From Tenggerimyces sp963762635 (lineage in GTDB: Bacteria > Actinomycetota > Actinomycetes > Propionibacteriales > Actinopolymorphaceae), in the NCBI GenBank assembly GCA_963762635.1, contig CAVXLQ010000004.1, positions 496,001 to 560,000 of the forward strand: 64,000 nt of DNA. Direction: 5' to 3'. Made by a program: the position numbers and the translations under genes. The notes under the pieces were generated by a model, which worked only from the letters and a program-made list of their open reading frames with translations, had not been told where the DNA came from and made no database searches. Within the stretch, counting starts at the first letter, position 1. Every line of letters begins with the position of its first letter. Shown piece after piece: positions 42,628-50,799 of the stretch.

Positions 42628-43437
42628 TCACGTGGGCTTGCCGTACAGCACACGGGCGATCTCGTCGGCGAAGAGCACCTCCGAGTCGTCCACTGGCTCG
42701 TACCCGATCACCTTGCGTGCGTTGGTGATGCTCCAGAACGTGCGGGCGTTGTTCGACACTCCGTAGAAGATGTGGAACGGCACGCCGTGCTCGTCGCGGA
42801 TGTCGGGGGTGTCGACCGACTTCACGAACAGTTGTTGGAGATCGCGCTCGGAGACGTAGCCGGCGAGGTCGCGGATGTACCGTTGCGGTTCGTCGACGAA
42901 CAGTGACCCGTCGATCGCGCGCGGTGCGACGATGCGGATCTGGATCACCTCGAGCTGGTGACCCAGACTCCCGCAGGCGTAGAGGAAACCCAGCGACTCG
43001 TACGCTGCCTTCGCCCAGCCGTAGAAGTTGTCCGGCCGCGGGTAGTCCTCCGGCGACACACGGTCGCGGCGGCCGGCGTAGTACGGCTGTTCGTACCACT
43101 TCGCGGCCTGGTTCGTGCTCGCCGCGACGACGCGCGGGACGCCGGCGTCGAACGCGGCTTGGTAGACGCGCTGCATGAGGTCGACGTTCACGCGCTCGCC
43201 GTCGTAGCGCTGTTGCAGGCTGTCGCCGTCCGGGCGGTGGTACGCGAGGTGTACCACCGCGTCGAGGCCGTCGAACAGGCCGGACAGGTCCGGCTCGGCG
43301 AGCAGGTCGACCACCTCGACGCCCTCGCCGGGGCGGACGTCGATCTGGCGGAGGTCGTACCGCTCGGCGAGAGCGGGGACGAGCTGTTGGGCGATGTAGC
43401 CGGTCGCACCGGTCAGAAGCACGCGAGGCTTGGCCAT
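42628..43437 (-). CDS. NAD-dependent epimerase/dehydratase (extended SDR)
   Basis: 269 residues. The NAD-binding motif is LLTGATGYIAQQL, VVHLAYHRP follows, the active-site Tyr-Lys pair is in FYGWAKAAYESLG, and the catalytic Ser region is VVAASTNQAAKW. It resembles uronate dehydrogenases and sugar epimerases. The substrate is not known. It is the last gene of a minus-strand run; the NicO gene ends 10 bases upstream of its start. Confidence 0.87.
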   Translation of the reverse strand: MAKPRVLLTGATGYIAQQLVPALAERYDLRQIDVRPGEGVEVVDLLAEPDLSGLFDGLDAVVHLAYHRPDGDSLQQRYDGERVNVDLMQRVYQAAFDAGVPRVVAASTNQAAKWYEQPYYAGRRDRVSPEDYPRPDNFYGWAKAAYESLGFLYACGSLGHQLEVIQIRIVAPRAIDGSLFVDEPQRYIRDLAGYVSERDLQQLFVKSVDTPDIRDEHGVPFHIFYGVSNNARTFWSITNARKVIGYEPVDDSEVLFADEIARVLYGKPT

Positions 43438-43446
43438 ACGTCGAGC

Positions 43447-44907
43447 CTAGGCCGTCAGAACGGTCGCCAAACCTCGTGTCGCGAGGACGACGCCGAGCAC
43501 GATGACGATTCCGGCCGTCGCGATCGGGAGGAACCGCAGCCAGCGCCGGCTGGACGCGCTGAACAGGCGGGACTGGACGCGCTCGCTGAGCCGTACGACC
43601 AGGAGTCCGGTCCCGGTCAGCGTCAACGCCATGCCGGCGCCGTACGCGAGCACGAGGACGACGCCGTACCAGGCTCGGCCGAGCGCTGCGGCGCCGAGCA
43701 GGACGACGATCGCCGACGGGCTGGGGACGAGGCCGCCCGCGATACCCATCAGCACCACGCCCGGCGTCCGGCGCGGTTCGTGGTGGCCGTGACCGTGCCC
43801 ATGACCATGACCGTGCCCGTGACCATGACCGTGGCCGTACGCCTCCGCCCGATCCCGCAGCGCGCGGCGCAGCAGGGTGACGCCGACGAGCAGGACGAGC
43901 CCGCCGCTGATCGCTCCGAACCAGGGAAAGAGCGACGCCGGAGCCAGCAGGGTTCCGGCCGCTATGAGCACGCCGAGCAGCAGGACGCCTGCCGTGTGCG
44001 TCACCGTGACGGTCGCGCCGAGCACGAGTACGTCGCGCAACGAGTGCGCACCACGCCCCGCCGCGTACGCCGCCATGATCGTCTTGCCGTGCCCCGGCCC
44101 GATGGCGTGCAGCGCGCCGAGTCCTATCGCGCCGAGCAGGCCGACGATGCCCAGTCCGAGCGTCAAGTCGCGGTTGGCGACCAGGTCGGTGAACGACGTC
44201 GCGAGCTTGTCGACGCCGCGCGGCAGGATCGTCGAGATCGGGTCGACGTCGTCGGAGGCGGCCGCTCGACCGGCCGACCCGCCCGGCCGGACGGTGAGCG
44301 CGGCCGTGCGCTGGTCGAGCGGTGAGGCGAGCCGGTCCTCGGGGTACGCGCGCAGCTGCTTGCTCGGCGACGCGTCGGGCACGTCGGACCGCACGAGCAC
44401 GGCGCCTTGGCCGCGGGCGACGATCTCGCGCCAGCCCGGTCGCGGATCGCCGGCATCGGCGAACGCGACCTCGAACTCCCCACCGGCTCGCGAGAACGTG
44501 CCGGCGAGCTTGCAGTCCAAACGGAGTGTGACGAGCCCGGCCTGTCCGGGCTGAGTACGGCCGGACGCCGACGATACCGTCAGCCGCACCGGTGAGCCGG
44601 AGGTGCGAACGGTGAGTTTCGTCAACGCGGCTTGGCAGATATCCGACGCCCACACGTCGAGCTCGGCCGGTGACAGGGCCTTGTCGTGGTTGGTGTCGAG
44701 GGCCGGGAAGACCTGTGCCGTCGGGATCTCGGCGAGGTCCTCGACGTGATGGACGTCGATCCGGTCCGGCGCGACCGTGAGCTCGTTGGAGCTGTTGACG
44801 CTGAAGTTGCCCAACGGGTGCGCGAACGCGGCCACGGCAGGGGCGACCACGACGACGGCGAGAGCGGCGAGCAGGACGCCGACACGAGTGAGCCAGCGGG
44901 CGGTCAT
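43447..44907 (-). CDS. NicO-family nickel/cobalt transporter with EF-hand and His-rich loop
   Basis: 486 residues. A signal peptide (to about residue 28) precedes a periplasmic domain starting HPLGNFSVN. It contains a canonical EF-hand loop (D71, N73, D75, S79, E82 in DTNHDKALSPAE). The C-terminal half has six helices with the NicO motifs GALHAIGPGHGKTIMAAYAA and MGIAGGLVPSPSAIVVLL, and a cytoplasmic run of about nine Gly-His pairs that should bind Ni or Co. It is encoded by a short repetitive stretch (about 43780-43842). ATG 44907 overlaps the stop of the TPR gene (ATGA). It likely exports or buffers metal. Confidence 0.87.
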   Translation of the reverse strand: MTARWLTRVGVLLAALAVVVVAPAVAAFAHPLGNFSVNSSNELTVAPDRIDVHHVEDLAEIPTAQVFPALDTNHDKALSPAELDVWASDICQAALTKLTVRTSGSPVRLTVSSASGRTQPGQAGLVTLRLDCKLAGTFSRAGGEFEVAFADAGDPRPGWREIVARGQGAVLVRSDVPDASPSKQLRAYPEDRLASPLDQRTAALTVRPGGSAGRAAASDDVDPISTILPRGVDKLATSFTDLVANRDLTLGLGIVGLLGAIGLGALHAIGPGHGKTIMAAYAAGRGAHSLRDVLVLGATVTVTHTAGVLLLGVLIAAGTLLAPASLFPWFGAISGGLVLLVGVTLLRRALRDRAEAYGHGHGHGHGHGHGHGHGHHEPRRTPGVVLMGIAGGLVPSPSAIVVLLGAAALGRAWYGVVLVLAYGAGMALTLTGTGLLVVRLSERVQSRLFSASSRRWLRFLPIATAGIVIVLGVVLATRGLATVLTA

Positions 44908-46104
44908 CGGCCCTGTCCCAGCGCGGCGAGGATCTCCCTGCGATGGTGAGCGAACGTGGCGTCGCGGAAGCCCGTTCGCGCGGCCTGGTTCGCGAAACCG
45001 AGAGCCTCGCGGTCCTTGCCGGCCTTGTGCAACGCCCAGCCGAGGGCGTCGGCGACGTGGATGCTGTGCCGGCGGTCCCACTCGGCGCGTGCCATCGCGA
45101 CCGCCCGGGTGGGGGAGCCGTGGTCGGCCTCGTACAGCGCGAGCTCGAAGTCGGTCCGTACGCCGTTCGCGGCGGCCAGCTCGCGCCAGGTCTCGACCAC
45201 GGCGTACTGCTGCGCGGCCTCACCGCGCCGGCCCGACGCGGTGAGGAGGTCGCCGTACTCGATCAGGTACTGAGGTTCTGGCCGGCGAGCGACCACGTTC
45301 GCGTAGAGCGTCAATGCTGACTTGACGTTGCTGACGCGGGCCTGCCCGGCGGTCGCGGTGATGTCGGTGGGGTCCACCGCGAGGGCCGCGGCGTAGTGGC
45401 GCGCGGCCAGGGCGAAGTCGCCCGTGCCGCGGGCGAGATCGCCCAGATGCACACGCACGTAGGCGATGTCTGCCGGAGTGGACGCGCCGGCGAGCGCTCG
45501 AGAGAGCAGCTTGCTCGCCCGTACGACGTCGCCGCGAAGCTCGAACTGGTAAGCCAGCCTGGTGAACGTTCCAGCCCTGGCTTGATCTCGTCGGCATGCG
45601 TCGCTGCCGCCAAGGCCTCGTCGTAGCGACCGAGCTCGGTCAGCGCGTCGACGCGGATCGCCAACGCCTGCGTGTTGTTCGGGTTGATCTCGAGCGAGTC
45701 GTCAGCGGCGGCGAGTGCCTGGGAGAACTCGTGGCGCGCTGCGGCGAGCGCGGCAAGGCCGGCGAGGGCCGTGTCGTTCTCGGCGGGTTGGACGCGGCGC
45801 GCAGTGGCGAGGACCGACTGGGCCTTGGCGTAGAACGACGGGTCGCCGCCGATCCGGGCCTGCTCGATGTAGGCGAGTCCGAGCTGAGACCAGCTGCCGG
45901 CATCCTTCGGCTGGCGGCGCAAATGTCCTTGCAGGACGTCGATCTGGCCCGCGACCGTCGGCGCGGAGAGCAAGGCCACGTGCTCGTTGGACGGAGGAGA
46001 GGGAGATCGTCGGCGAAGAGGATCGAGGCACCCACGGTCAGCCCGACGGCGAGGAGACCGACGGTGAGCGCGAGGCCGGCGCGGCGAAGGTACGTGGGTG
46101 GCAT
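44904..46104 (-). pseudogene. Secreted/membrane-anchored TPR protein with two frameshifts
   Basis: ATG 46104 starts PPTYLRRAGLALTVGLLAVG, a signal or anchor helix. After FADDLPL, near 46010, the homology moves to a second frame (VALLSAPTVAGQIDVLQGHL, SWSQLGLAYIEQARIGGDPS). Near 45570 it moves to a third (FTRLAYQFELRGDVVRASKL, RVHLGDLARGTGDFALAARH) that ends at 44904. Several TPR units are recognisable. Such proteins occur beside NicO and DUF4331 genes and may assist assembly outside the membrane. The full product would be about 400 residues; the two indels make it a pseudogene as written. Confidence 0.77.
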
Positions 46105-46131
46105 CGAGGTGTCCTGACGGGTTGGGTTGCC

Positions 46132-46167
46132 TGCCCGGCCGGCGAGGCCGAGGGTGCCGGCCGGGCA
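46132..46167. terminator. Perfect 12-base hairpin between DUF4331 and TPR genes
   Basis: TGCCCGGCCGGC pairs with GCCGGCCGGGCA around a 12-base loop. It lies 20 bases after the DUF4331 stop and 28 bases before the TPR start. There is no U tract, so it may only attenuate transcription into the downstream genes. Confidence 0.55.
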
Positions 46168-46186
46168 GACGACTGTTTCCGAGGGG

Positions 46187-47716
46187 TTAGGAGAGGGCGG
46201 TACGCGGACGGCGGCGGAAGATCAGCAGCCCGCCGAGGATGGCGAGCCCGCCGAGCGCGACCGCGCCGACGGACAGCATCGGTCCGTCCACCGCGGCGCT
46301 GACCACGTTCGCTCCAGCGTCGTCGGGCGAGGTGGCCGCGCCGCCGGTCAGCGGCGTGCTCCCCGAAGCCGAGGTGCCAGTGACAGCCGACGACTCGGCG
46401 CTCGATTGCTTGTCCGTTGCCGATCCGGATCGCGGCAGCCCTACGTACGGGAACGTCTTGCCGAACGGAACGTCGTTGGCGTTGACCGCGTCGCCGAGGT
46501 CGTTCGGCGATCCGACGAGCTCGCCCTCGACGACCTGTAGTGCGATGTCGACGACGTCGTCGGTCAGGCGCCGACCGTTCGGGAACCCAGCGGTGTCACC
46601 GTCGAGCACGCCGAGCCGCTTCGGTGACGCGGCGGGCTTGATCGACGTGTTGAGTCGCAGCTGCTCCGACGGACGTACCTTCGCTGGCTGGTTCAGGCCG
46701 GGAACGCCGGTGAGGAAGACCTGCACGAGGTCGTTGCGGGGCTCCTTCGGCGCCTTGATCCCGTAGATGGCCTCGATCAGCTTCGGCAGCTCGGGATTCG
46801 TGACGTACTTGCCGAACTGCGCGTCGTCCCACGGCTTGGAGGCGTTGAACCTGTCCTTCCGCTTGAGCGGGATCACGACCTCGTTGACCAGCGGCATGCC
46901 GAGCCGGGAGACCTGGCGGTCGCGGCCGAAGGCGTCCTCGCGGGAGGTGGTCGACCAGACGCCGATGGTCGGCTCCTTCGAGGTGAGCTGCTTCGACGGC
47001 ACCTGCAGGGCGATCGTGTTGACGTTGTAGCCCTTGAGGGTGTCGTTGCCGACCTCGGACAGGTCGCCGCCGTACAGCAGGTCGAACACCCGCAGGTCGA
47101 GGAAGAACGCGTCGTCGGCCTGCCCGGCGAAGCTGGTCGCCTTGCTGTTCTTGACGATCGCCTGGCTACGGAGCTTGGCGTAGTCGGGCATCGAGGCCTT
47201 GCCGACGTTCGACGGCGCGACCGGCGCGTTCCAGATCAGCTGCGTCTTGGTGCCGCGGTCGCGGTTGAGCAGGTGGAGGTTGTACGTCTGGCGGAAGTTC
47301 AGGTCCTTGTCGTTCAACGACGTGACCGGACCGGTGTTGTAGAGGAACGTGTTGCCGTTGCGGTAGTGGTCCTTGAACGTCCACCGGTACGTGAGGTCGG
47401 CCTTCGCATCGCCGTCGTTGTCGATGTTCACGTCGTACTTCGCGTCGGTGGCGAACTTGTAGAAGTTGGGGCCGCCGGCGGGGTCCTCGAACGGGATCCA
47501 GTTGGCGACCAGCGTGGTGGTGTCGGGCTTGTCCGGCGAGACGAACGCGTACACGTCCGTGTTGTCGTACTGCGGTTGCCCGGAGATGAGCGGCGCCTCG
47601 CGGTGACTCGACGCCACCGCGGCCGTGGGCGCGAGCCCGGCCAGTCCGCCCAATGCCAGCGCGGTGCCCGCTGCGATCAGCGGGACTGCACGCCTTCTGC
47701 CTGCTGCTTTGGACAT
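46187..47716 (-). CDS. DUF4331 secreted, membrane-anchored protein
   Basis: 509 residues. The signal peptide is AVPLIAAGTALALGGLAGLA, cleaved near AVASSHREAP. The mature start SSHREAPLISGQPQYDNTDV is the DUF4331 hallmark, followed by DVYAFVSPDKPDTTTLVANW and repeated FLDLRVFDLLYGG/LQVVEGELVGSPNDLGD-type segments. A Ser/Thr/Gly linker leads to a C-terminal helix (VGAVALGGLAILGGLLIFRR) that anchors it. The function of the family is unknown; its neighbours TPR and NicO suggest a link to metal handling. It begins the three-gene run. Confidence 0.88.
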   Translation of the reverse strand: MSKAAGRRRAVPLIAAGTALALGGLAGLAPTAAVASSHREAPLISGQPQYDNTDVYAFVSPDKPDTTTLVANWIPFEDPAGGPNFYKFATDAKYDVNIDNDGDAKADLTYRWTFKDHYRNGNTFLYNTGPVTSLNDKDLNFRQTYNLHLLNRDRGTKTQLIWNAPVAPSNVGKASMPDYAKLRSQAIVKNSKATSFAGQADDAFFLDLRVFDLLYGGDLSEVGNDTLKGYNVNTIALQVPSKQLTSKEPTIGVWSTTSREDAFGRDRQVSRLGMPLVNEVVIPLKRKDRFNASKPWDDAQFGKYVTNPELPKLIEAIYGIKAPKEPRNDLVQVFLTGVPGLNQPAKVRPSEQLRLNTSIKPAASPKRLGVLDGDTAGFPNGRRLTDDVVDIALQVVEGELVGSPNDLGDAVNANDVPFGKTFPYVGLPRSGSATDKQSSAESSAVTGTSASGSTPLTGGAATSPDDAGANVVSAAVDGPMLSVGAVALGGLAILGGLLIFRRRPRTALS

Positions 47717-47813
47717 TAGACATCCTCATGTCTGTGGGAACGGTGGGGACCTGACATCTGGCCATTCGTCGCAGCAGGCGGCGCGGATGGGCAGCAGGTC
47801 TTGGTTTCTTGAA

Positions 47814-48404
47814 TCAGGAGTGTCGCGACATACGCCTGGTTCGGTACCGGAGGAGGACGACTCCGGCGTCGAAGGCCACGCTGTCGACGAGGTCCAGGGC
47901 GAGGCCGGTGGTGAGGCCGTCGAAGATGCGCGGGCCGTCGCTGAGGACGGCGGGGCTCAGTGAGATGACGTACTCGTCGATCAGGCCTTCCGTCGCGGCG
48001 AGCGGTGCGAGGGTGCCGGGGCCACAGGAGAGCAGGATGTCCTTGCCGTCCTGGTCCTTGAGCCCCTGGATCTTCGCGGGGACGTCGTCGCCGATCACCG
48101 CTCGTTCGGCTGTCGGCTCGAGTGTGCGCGAGATCGCGACCTTCGTGAGCTGCCGCACTACCTTCGCGAACGCGCGGTCGGCGTCGGTTTCAGCGGGTTG
48201 GTCACCGTCGGCGATTCCGTGCCAGTACGGAACGATCACCTCGTACATCTTGCGACCGAGCACCCACGTGTCGGCCCGGCCGAAGAGCTCGGTCAGGTAC
48301 GCGGTCTCGACCTCGCCCCACGGGAACGGCTCCCAGAACTTGCCCGCGGCCGTCGAGATGCGGAGATCCAGCGTGGCTTGCAGGTGGTACACGAGTCGTC
48401 TCAT
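47814..48404 (-). CDS. Dihydrofolate-reductase-fold protein (RibD C-terminal type)
   Basis: 196 residues: LVYHLQATLDLRISTAAGKF, DTWVLGRKMYEVIVPYWHG, ILLSCGPGTLAPLAATEGLI and DLVDSVAFDAGVVLLRYRTR. A paralogue of the protein at 35810-36424, but the usual LDG near the N-terminus reads LDL. ATG 48404 overlaps the stop of the sigma factor gene (ATGA), so the two are made together. The reaction is unknown. Confidence 0.85.
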   Translation of the reverse strand: MRRLVYHLQATLDLRISTAAGKFWEPFPWGEVETAYLTELFGRADTWVLGRKMYEVIVPYWHGIADGDQPAETDADRAFAKVVRQLTKVAISRTLEPTAERAVIGDDVPAKIQGLKDQDGKDILLSCGPGTLAPLAATEGLIDEYVISLSPAVLSDGPRIFDGLTTGLALDLVDSVAFDAGVVLLRYRTRRMSRHS

Positions 48405-49372
48405 GTCAGCTCCTCGAAGAAGCGGAAGGCGTCGGGGCCGAAGCTGGTGATCTCGGCGATCTGGCCTTCCTCGATGCGCAGCAGGTCCAGCGAGAACGGC
48501 TTGCCGTTCGCGAAGCAGGCCGCGGCCGGGCGGCCGTTGGCCCTTGTCGCGACGAACCGGACCGGGCCGATCGCCTGGAAGCCGCGCGCGGTCGCGGTGA
48601 GGATCGCCGTACGACCGTCGAACCAGGTGGGAATCGGTGGCATGGAGGCGATCGCGTCCTCCCGGAGCAGGGCGGCGAGTGCGTCAAGGTCGGCGCGTTC
48701 GTGCGCGTCCATGTAGCGGCGCAGGAGCTCCCGTTCCTCGGCGGTGGAAGGGCGACTCGGCCTCGGCGGGGGCAAGGTGGCGCGAGCCCGCTGGAGGGCG
48801 CTGGCGACGGCGGCGTCGGTGGTCTCGAGCAGCGCGGCGACGTCCTTGGCCGACCAGCCGACGACCTCGCGCAGGATCAGCGCGGCCCGCTGTTTCGGCG
48901 GGAGGTGCTGGATCGCGGCGAGGAAGGCGAGCTCGACGGACTCCTTCGCGACGACGATCGCCTCGGGATCGTTGGTGGCGAGGAGCTCGTCGGGGAACGG
49001 CTGCAGCCAGGGCAGATCCGCCGGCGGGGCCACGGACTCGTTCGGATCGCCTGGTGCCCCGAGCTGCGTCGGCAGCAGCTTGCGGGCGGGGGATCGGGTC
49101 AGTGCGTTGAGGCAGGCGTTCGTCGCGATGCGGTACAGCCAGGCGCGGAACGACCAGCGCCCCTCCAGCCGGAAGGTGTCCCGCCCACGCCAGGCGCGCA
49201 GGAACGTGTCCTGAACCAGATCCTCGGCCTCGTCCAGCGAGCCGAGCATGCGGTAGCAGTGCGCGCGCAGCTCCGGCCTGTACCGTTCGGCCAGCTCGCC
49301 GAACGCCAGCTCGTCCCCGTCCCGAGCGGCGAGAACGACCTGCTCCTCCTCAGCGATGCTCACGGTGCTCAT
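48401..49372 (-). CDS. ECF sigma-70 factor with SnoaL-like C-terminal domain
   Basis: 323 residues. Sigma region 2 is AFGELAERYRPELRAHCYRM then GSLDEAEDLVQDTFLRAWRG. Region 4 is AIQHLPPKQRAALILREVVG then WSAKDVAALLETTDAAVASA. The last about 120 residues are a SnoaL/NTF2-like domain (ERELLRRYMDAHERADLDAL, MPPIPTWFDGR), as in the SigJ/SigG-type ECF groups with a fused C-terminal domain that tunes activity in place of a separate anti-sigma factor. No anti-sigma gene is adjacent. It is coupled to the DHFR-like gene. Confidence 0.92.
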   Translation of the reverse strand: MSTVSIAEEEQVVLAARDGDELAFGELAERYRPELRAHCYRMLGSLDEAEDLVQDTFLRAWRGRDTFRLEGRWSFRAWLYRIATNACLNALTRSPARKLLPTQLGAPGDPNESVAPPADLPWLQPFPDELLATNDPEAIVVAKESVELAFLAAIQHLPPKQRAALILREVVGWSAKDVAALLETTDAAVASALQRARATLPPPRPSRPSTAEERELLRRYMDAHERADLDALAALLREDAIASMPPIPTWFDGRTAILTATARGFQAIGPVRFVATRANGRPAAACFANGKPFSLDLLRIEEGQIAEITSFGPDAFRFFEELT

Positions 49373-49472
49373 GGTGGTTGAAACACAGCTCGACCGCGAA
49401 ACTCATCGGTCCACCGAGAAATCGCCCGCGGGAGTGGCTGAGCAGGGTGGCTGAGCCACCGGTGCCGGTGGG

Positions 49473-50003
49473 TCAGGGGGTGGGTCGGCCGGTGGCGGTG
49501 AAGGCGGCGACGTTGGCGCCGGCTTGGCGGAGGGCGGCGAGGGCGTCGACGGGGCCGGTGTCGTCGATGACGGTGCTGTCGGCGAGCACGGTGCCGGTCG
49601 TGCCGGTGGCGTCCCAGCCCTCGACCTGGTCGCCGTCGAAGCCGACGCGGTCGAGCTTGGCGTTCGTCAGCCGTACGCCACGCAGGTCGGTGCCGAGGAA
49701 GAACGTCTTGGTCAGCTCCGCTCCCTCGAGCGTGGCCCCGGACAGCACCGCCTCGGTGAGGTCGGTACGAAGGAGCCGCGCACCGGACAGGTCGGCTTCG
49801 GTGAGGTCCGCCCCGGCGAGGTTCGCCTTGCCGAGGTCGGCCCGGACGAGGACCGCCTGCCGCAGGACCGCCTCGACCAGCTCGGCGTGGCGCAGATCGA
49901 GGCCGGTGAGGTCGCGGCCGGACAGGTCCAGCCGCCGGCCGCCTTTGCCGTCGGTCCACCGGCGGTGCTCCCGCAGCAGCGCGTCTAGCTCGTCCTGCGC
50001 CAT
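49473..50003 (-). CDS. Pentapeptide-repeat protein
   Basis: 176 residues from ATG 50003. Pure repeats run from RRLDLSGRDLTGLDLRHAEL through ADLGKANLAGADLTEADLSG to ATLEGAELTKTFFLGTDLRG. A non-repeat C-terminal about 50 residues (DALAALRQAGANVAAFT) follows, as in homologues. No function can be assigned. It is the second pentapeptide gene in the window and is not closely similar to the first. Confidence 0.85.
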   Translation of the reverse strand: MAQDELDALLREHRRWTDGKGGRRLDLSGRDLTGLDLRHAELVEAVLRQAVLVRADLGKANLAGADLTEADLSGARLLRTDLTEAVLSGATLEGAELTKTFFLGTDLRGVRLTNAKLDRVGFDGDQVEGWDATGTTGTVLADSTVIDDTGPVDALAALRQAGANVAAFTATGRPTP

Positions 50004-50091
50004 GGTCACGCGCAGCAGTATCGCCCGGATGGCGCGATCTGTGGGGGACGTGTCGTGCCGCTCGGCCCGTCGAGCGTGCACAGTGACAACC

Positions 50092-50694
50092 ATGACTGAG
50101 ACGAGCGCGAAGCAGATCGGCATCGTGTTGTTCGACGGCGTGGAGGAGCTCGACGCCGTCGGACCGTGGGAGGTGCTGGGGTACTGGACCCACACTCATC
50201 CCGAGGACGGGTACGCACTCACGTCGCTGGCCCCGGCCGGCGGCATGGTCACCGGCGCCAAGCGGCTGCGGTTCGAGGCCGAGCACGCGATCGCCGACGC
50301 GCCCGCGCTCGACATCCTGCTGCACCCGGGCGGGTTCGGTACCCGGCCGCTGCTCGAGGACGAGGCGTACCTCGACTGGATCCGCGACCAGAGCAAGGCG
50401 ACCTCGCTGATGACCAGCGTCTGCACCGGCTCGCTCGTCTACGCCGCCGCCGGCCTGCTGCGCAACCGCCCGGCGACGACGTACTGGGCCTCGCTCGACT
50501 ACCTCAAGCGGCTCGACGACACGATCGAGCTCCGCCCCGACGACCGGTTCGTCGACTCCGGCGACGTCATCACGGCGGCCGGTGTGTCCGCCGGGATCGA
50601 CATGGCACTGCACCTCGTCGCCCGCCTGTCGAGCCCCGAACGTGCACGTGAGGTGCGTCGCGGCATCCAGTACGACCCCGAGCCGCCTGTGTGA
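50092..50694 (+). CDS. DJ-1/PfpI-family protein (isonitrile hydratase-like)
   Basis: 200 residues. The fold opens QIGIVLFDGVEELDAVGPWE (Glu/Asp of the active site). The nucleophile elbow is SLMTSVCTGSLVYAAAGLL with Cys, followed by TYWASLDYLK and VITAAGVSAGIDMALHLVAR. It resembles isonitrile hydratase and GATase-1-like enzymes, with no DNA-binding domain. ATG 50092. It is divergent from the pentapeptide gene with 88 bases between. Confidence 0.85.
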   Translation: MTETSAKQIGIVLFDGVEELDAVGPWEVLGYWTHTHPEDGYALTSLAPAGGMVTGAKRLRFEAEHAIADAPALDILLHPGGFGTRPLLEDEAYLDWIRDQSKATSLMTSVCTGSLVYAAAGLLRNRPATTYWASLDYLKRLDDTIELRPDDRFVDSGDVITAAGVSAGIDMALHLVARLSSPERAREVRRGIQYDPEPPV

Positions 50695-50704
50695 TCCGCC
50701 CGCC

Positions 50705-50720
50705 TTGAGCAGGCGCTCAA
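50705..50720. promoter_or_regulatory. Operator copy 1, TTGAGC-N4-GCTCAA
   Basis: First of three perfect palindromes with six-base arms (TTGAGCAGGCGCTCAA) upstream of the membrane-protein/TetR operon. It follows the stop of the DJ-1 gene by ten bases. Confidence 0.75.
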
Positions 50721-50728
50721 ACCCAAAC

Positions 50729-50744
50729 TTGAGCATCTGCTCAA
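50729..50744. promoter_or_regulatory. Operator copy 2, TTGAGC-N4-GCTCAA
   Basis: TTGAGCATCTGCTCAA, starting 24 bases after copy 1, so close to the same face of the DNA helix (about 2.3 turns). Identical arms and a different centre indicate selection on the half-sites. Confidence 0.75.
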
Positions 50745-50762
50745 GTCGTTGTAGCCTCCTAT

Positions 50763-50778
50763 TTGAGCGAGTGCTCAA
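50763..50778. promoter_or_regulatory. Operator copy 3, TTGAGC-N4-GCTCAA
   Basis: TTGAGCGAGTGCTCAA, starting 34 bases after copy 2 and 22 bases before the first gene's ATG. It lies where RNA polymerase would bind or start. The TetR protein encoded at the end of the operon is the likely binder. Confidence 0.75.
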
Positions 50779-50799
50779 ACAGCGGGCTGGGAGGGGCGC

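Noticed and set aside
42572..45223. A very long open frame (over 880 codons) on the minus strand
   Set aside because: It runs in a wrong frame through the epimerase and NicO genes, is Arg/Pro-rich without domains, and is a by-product of high GC.
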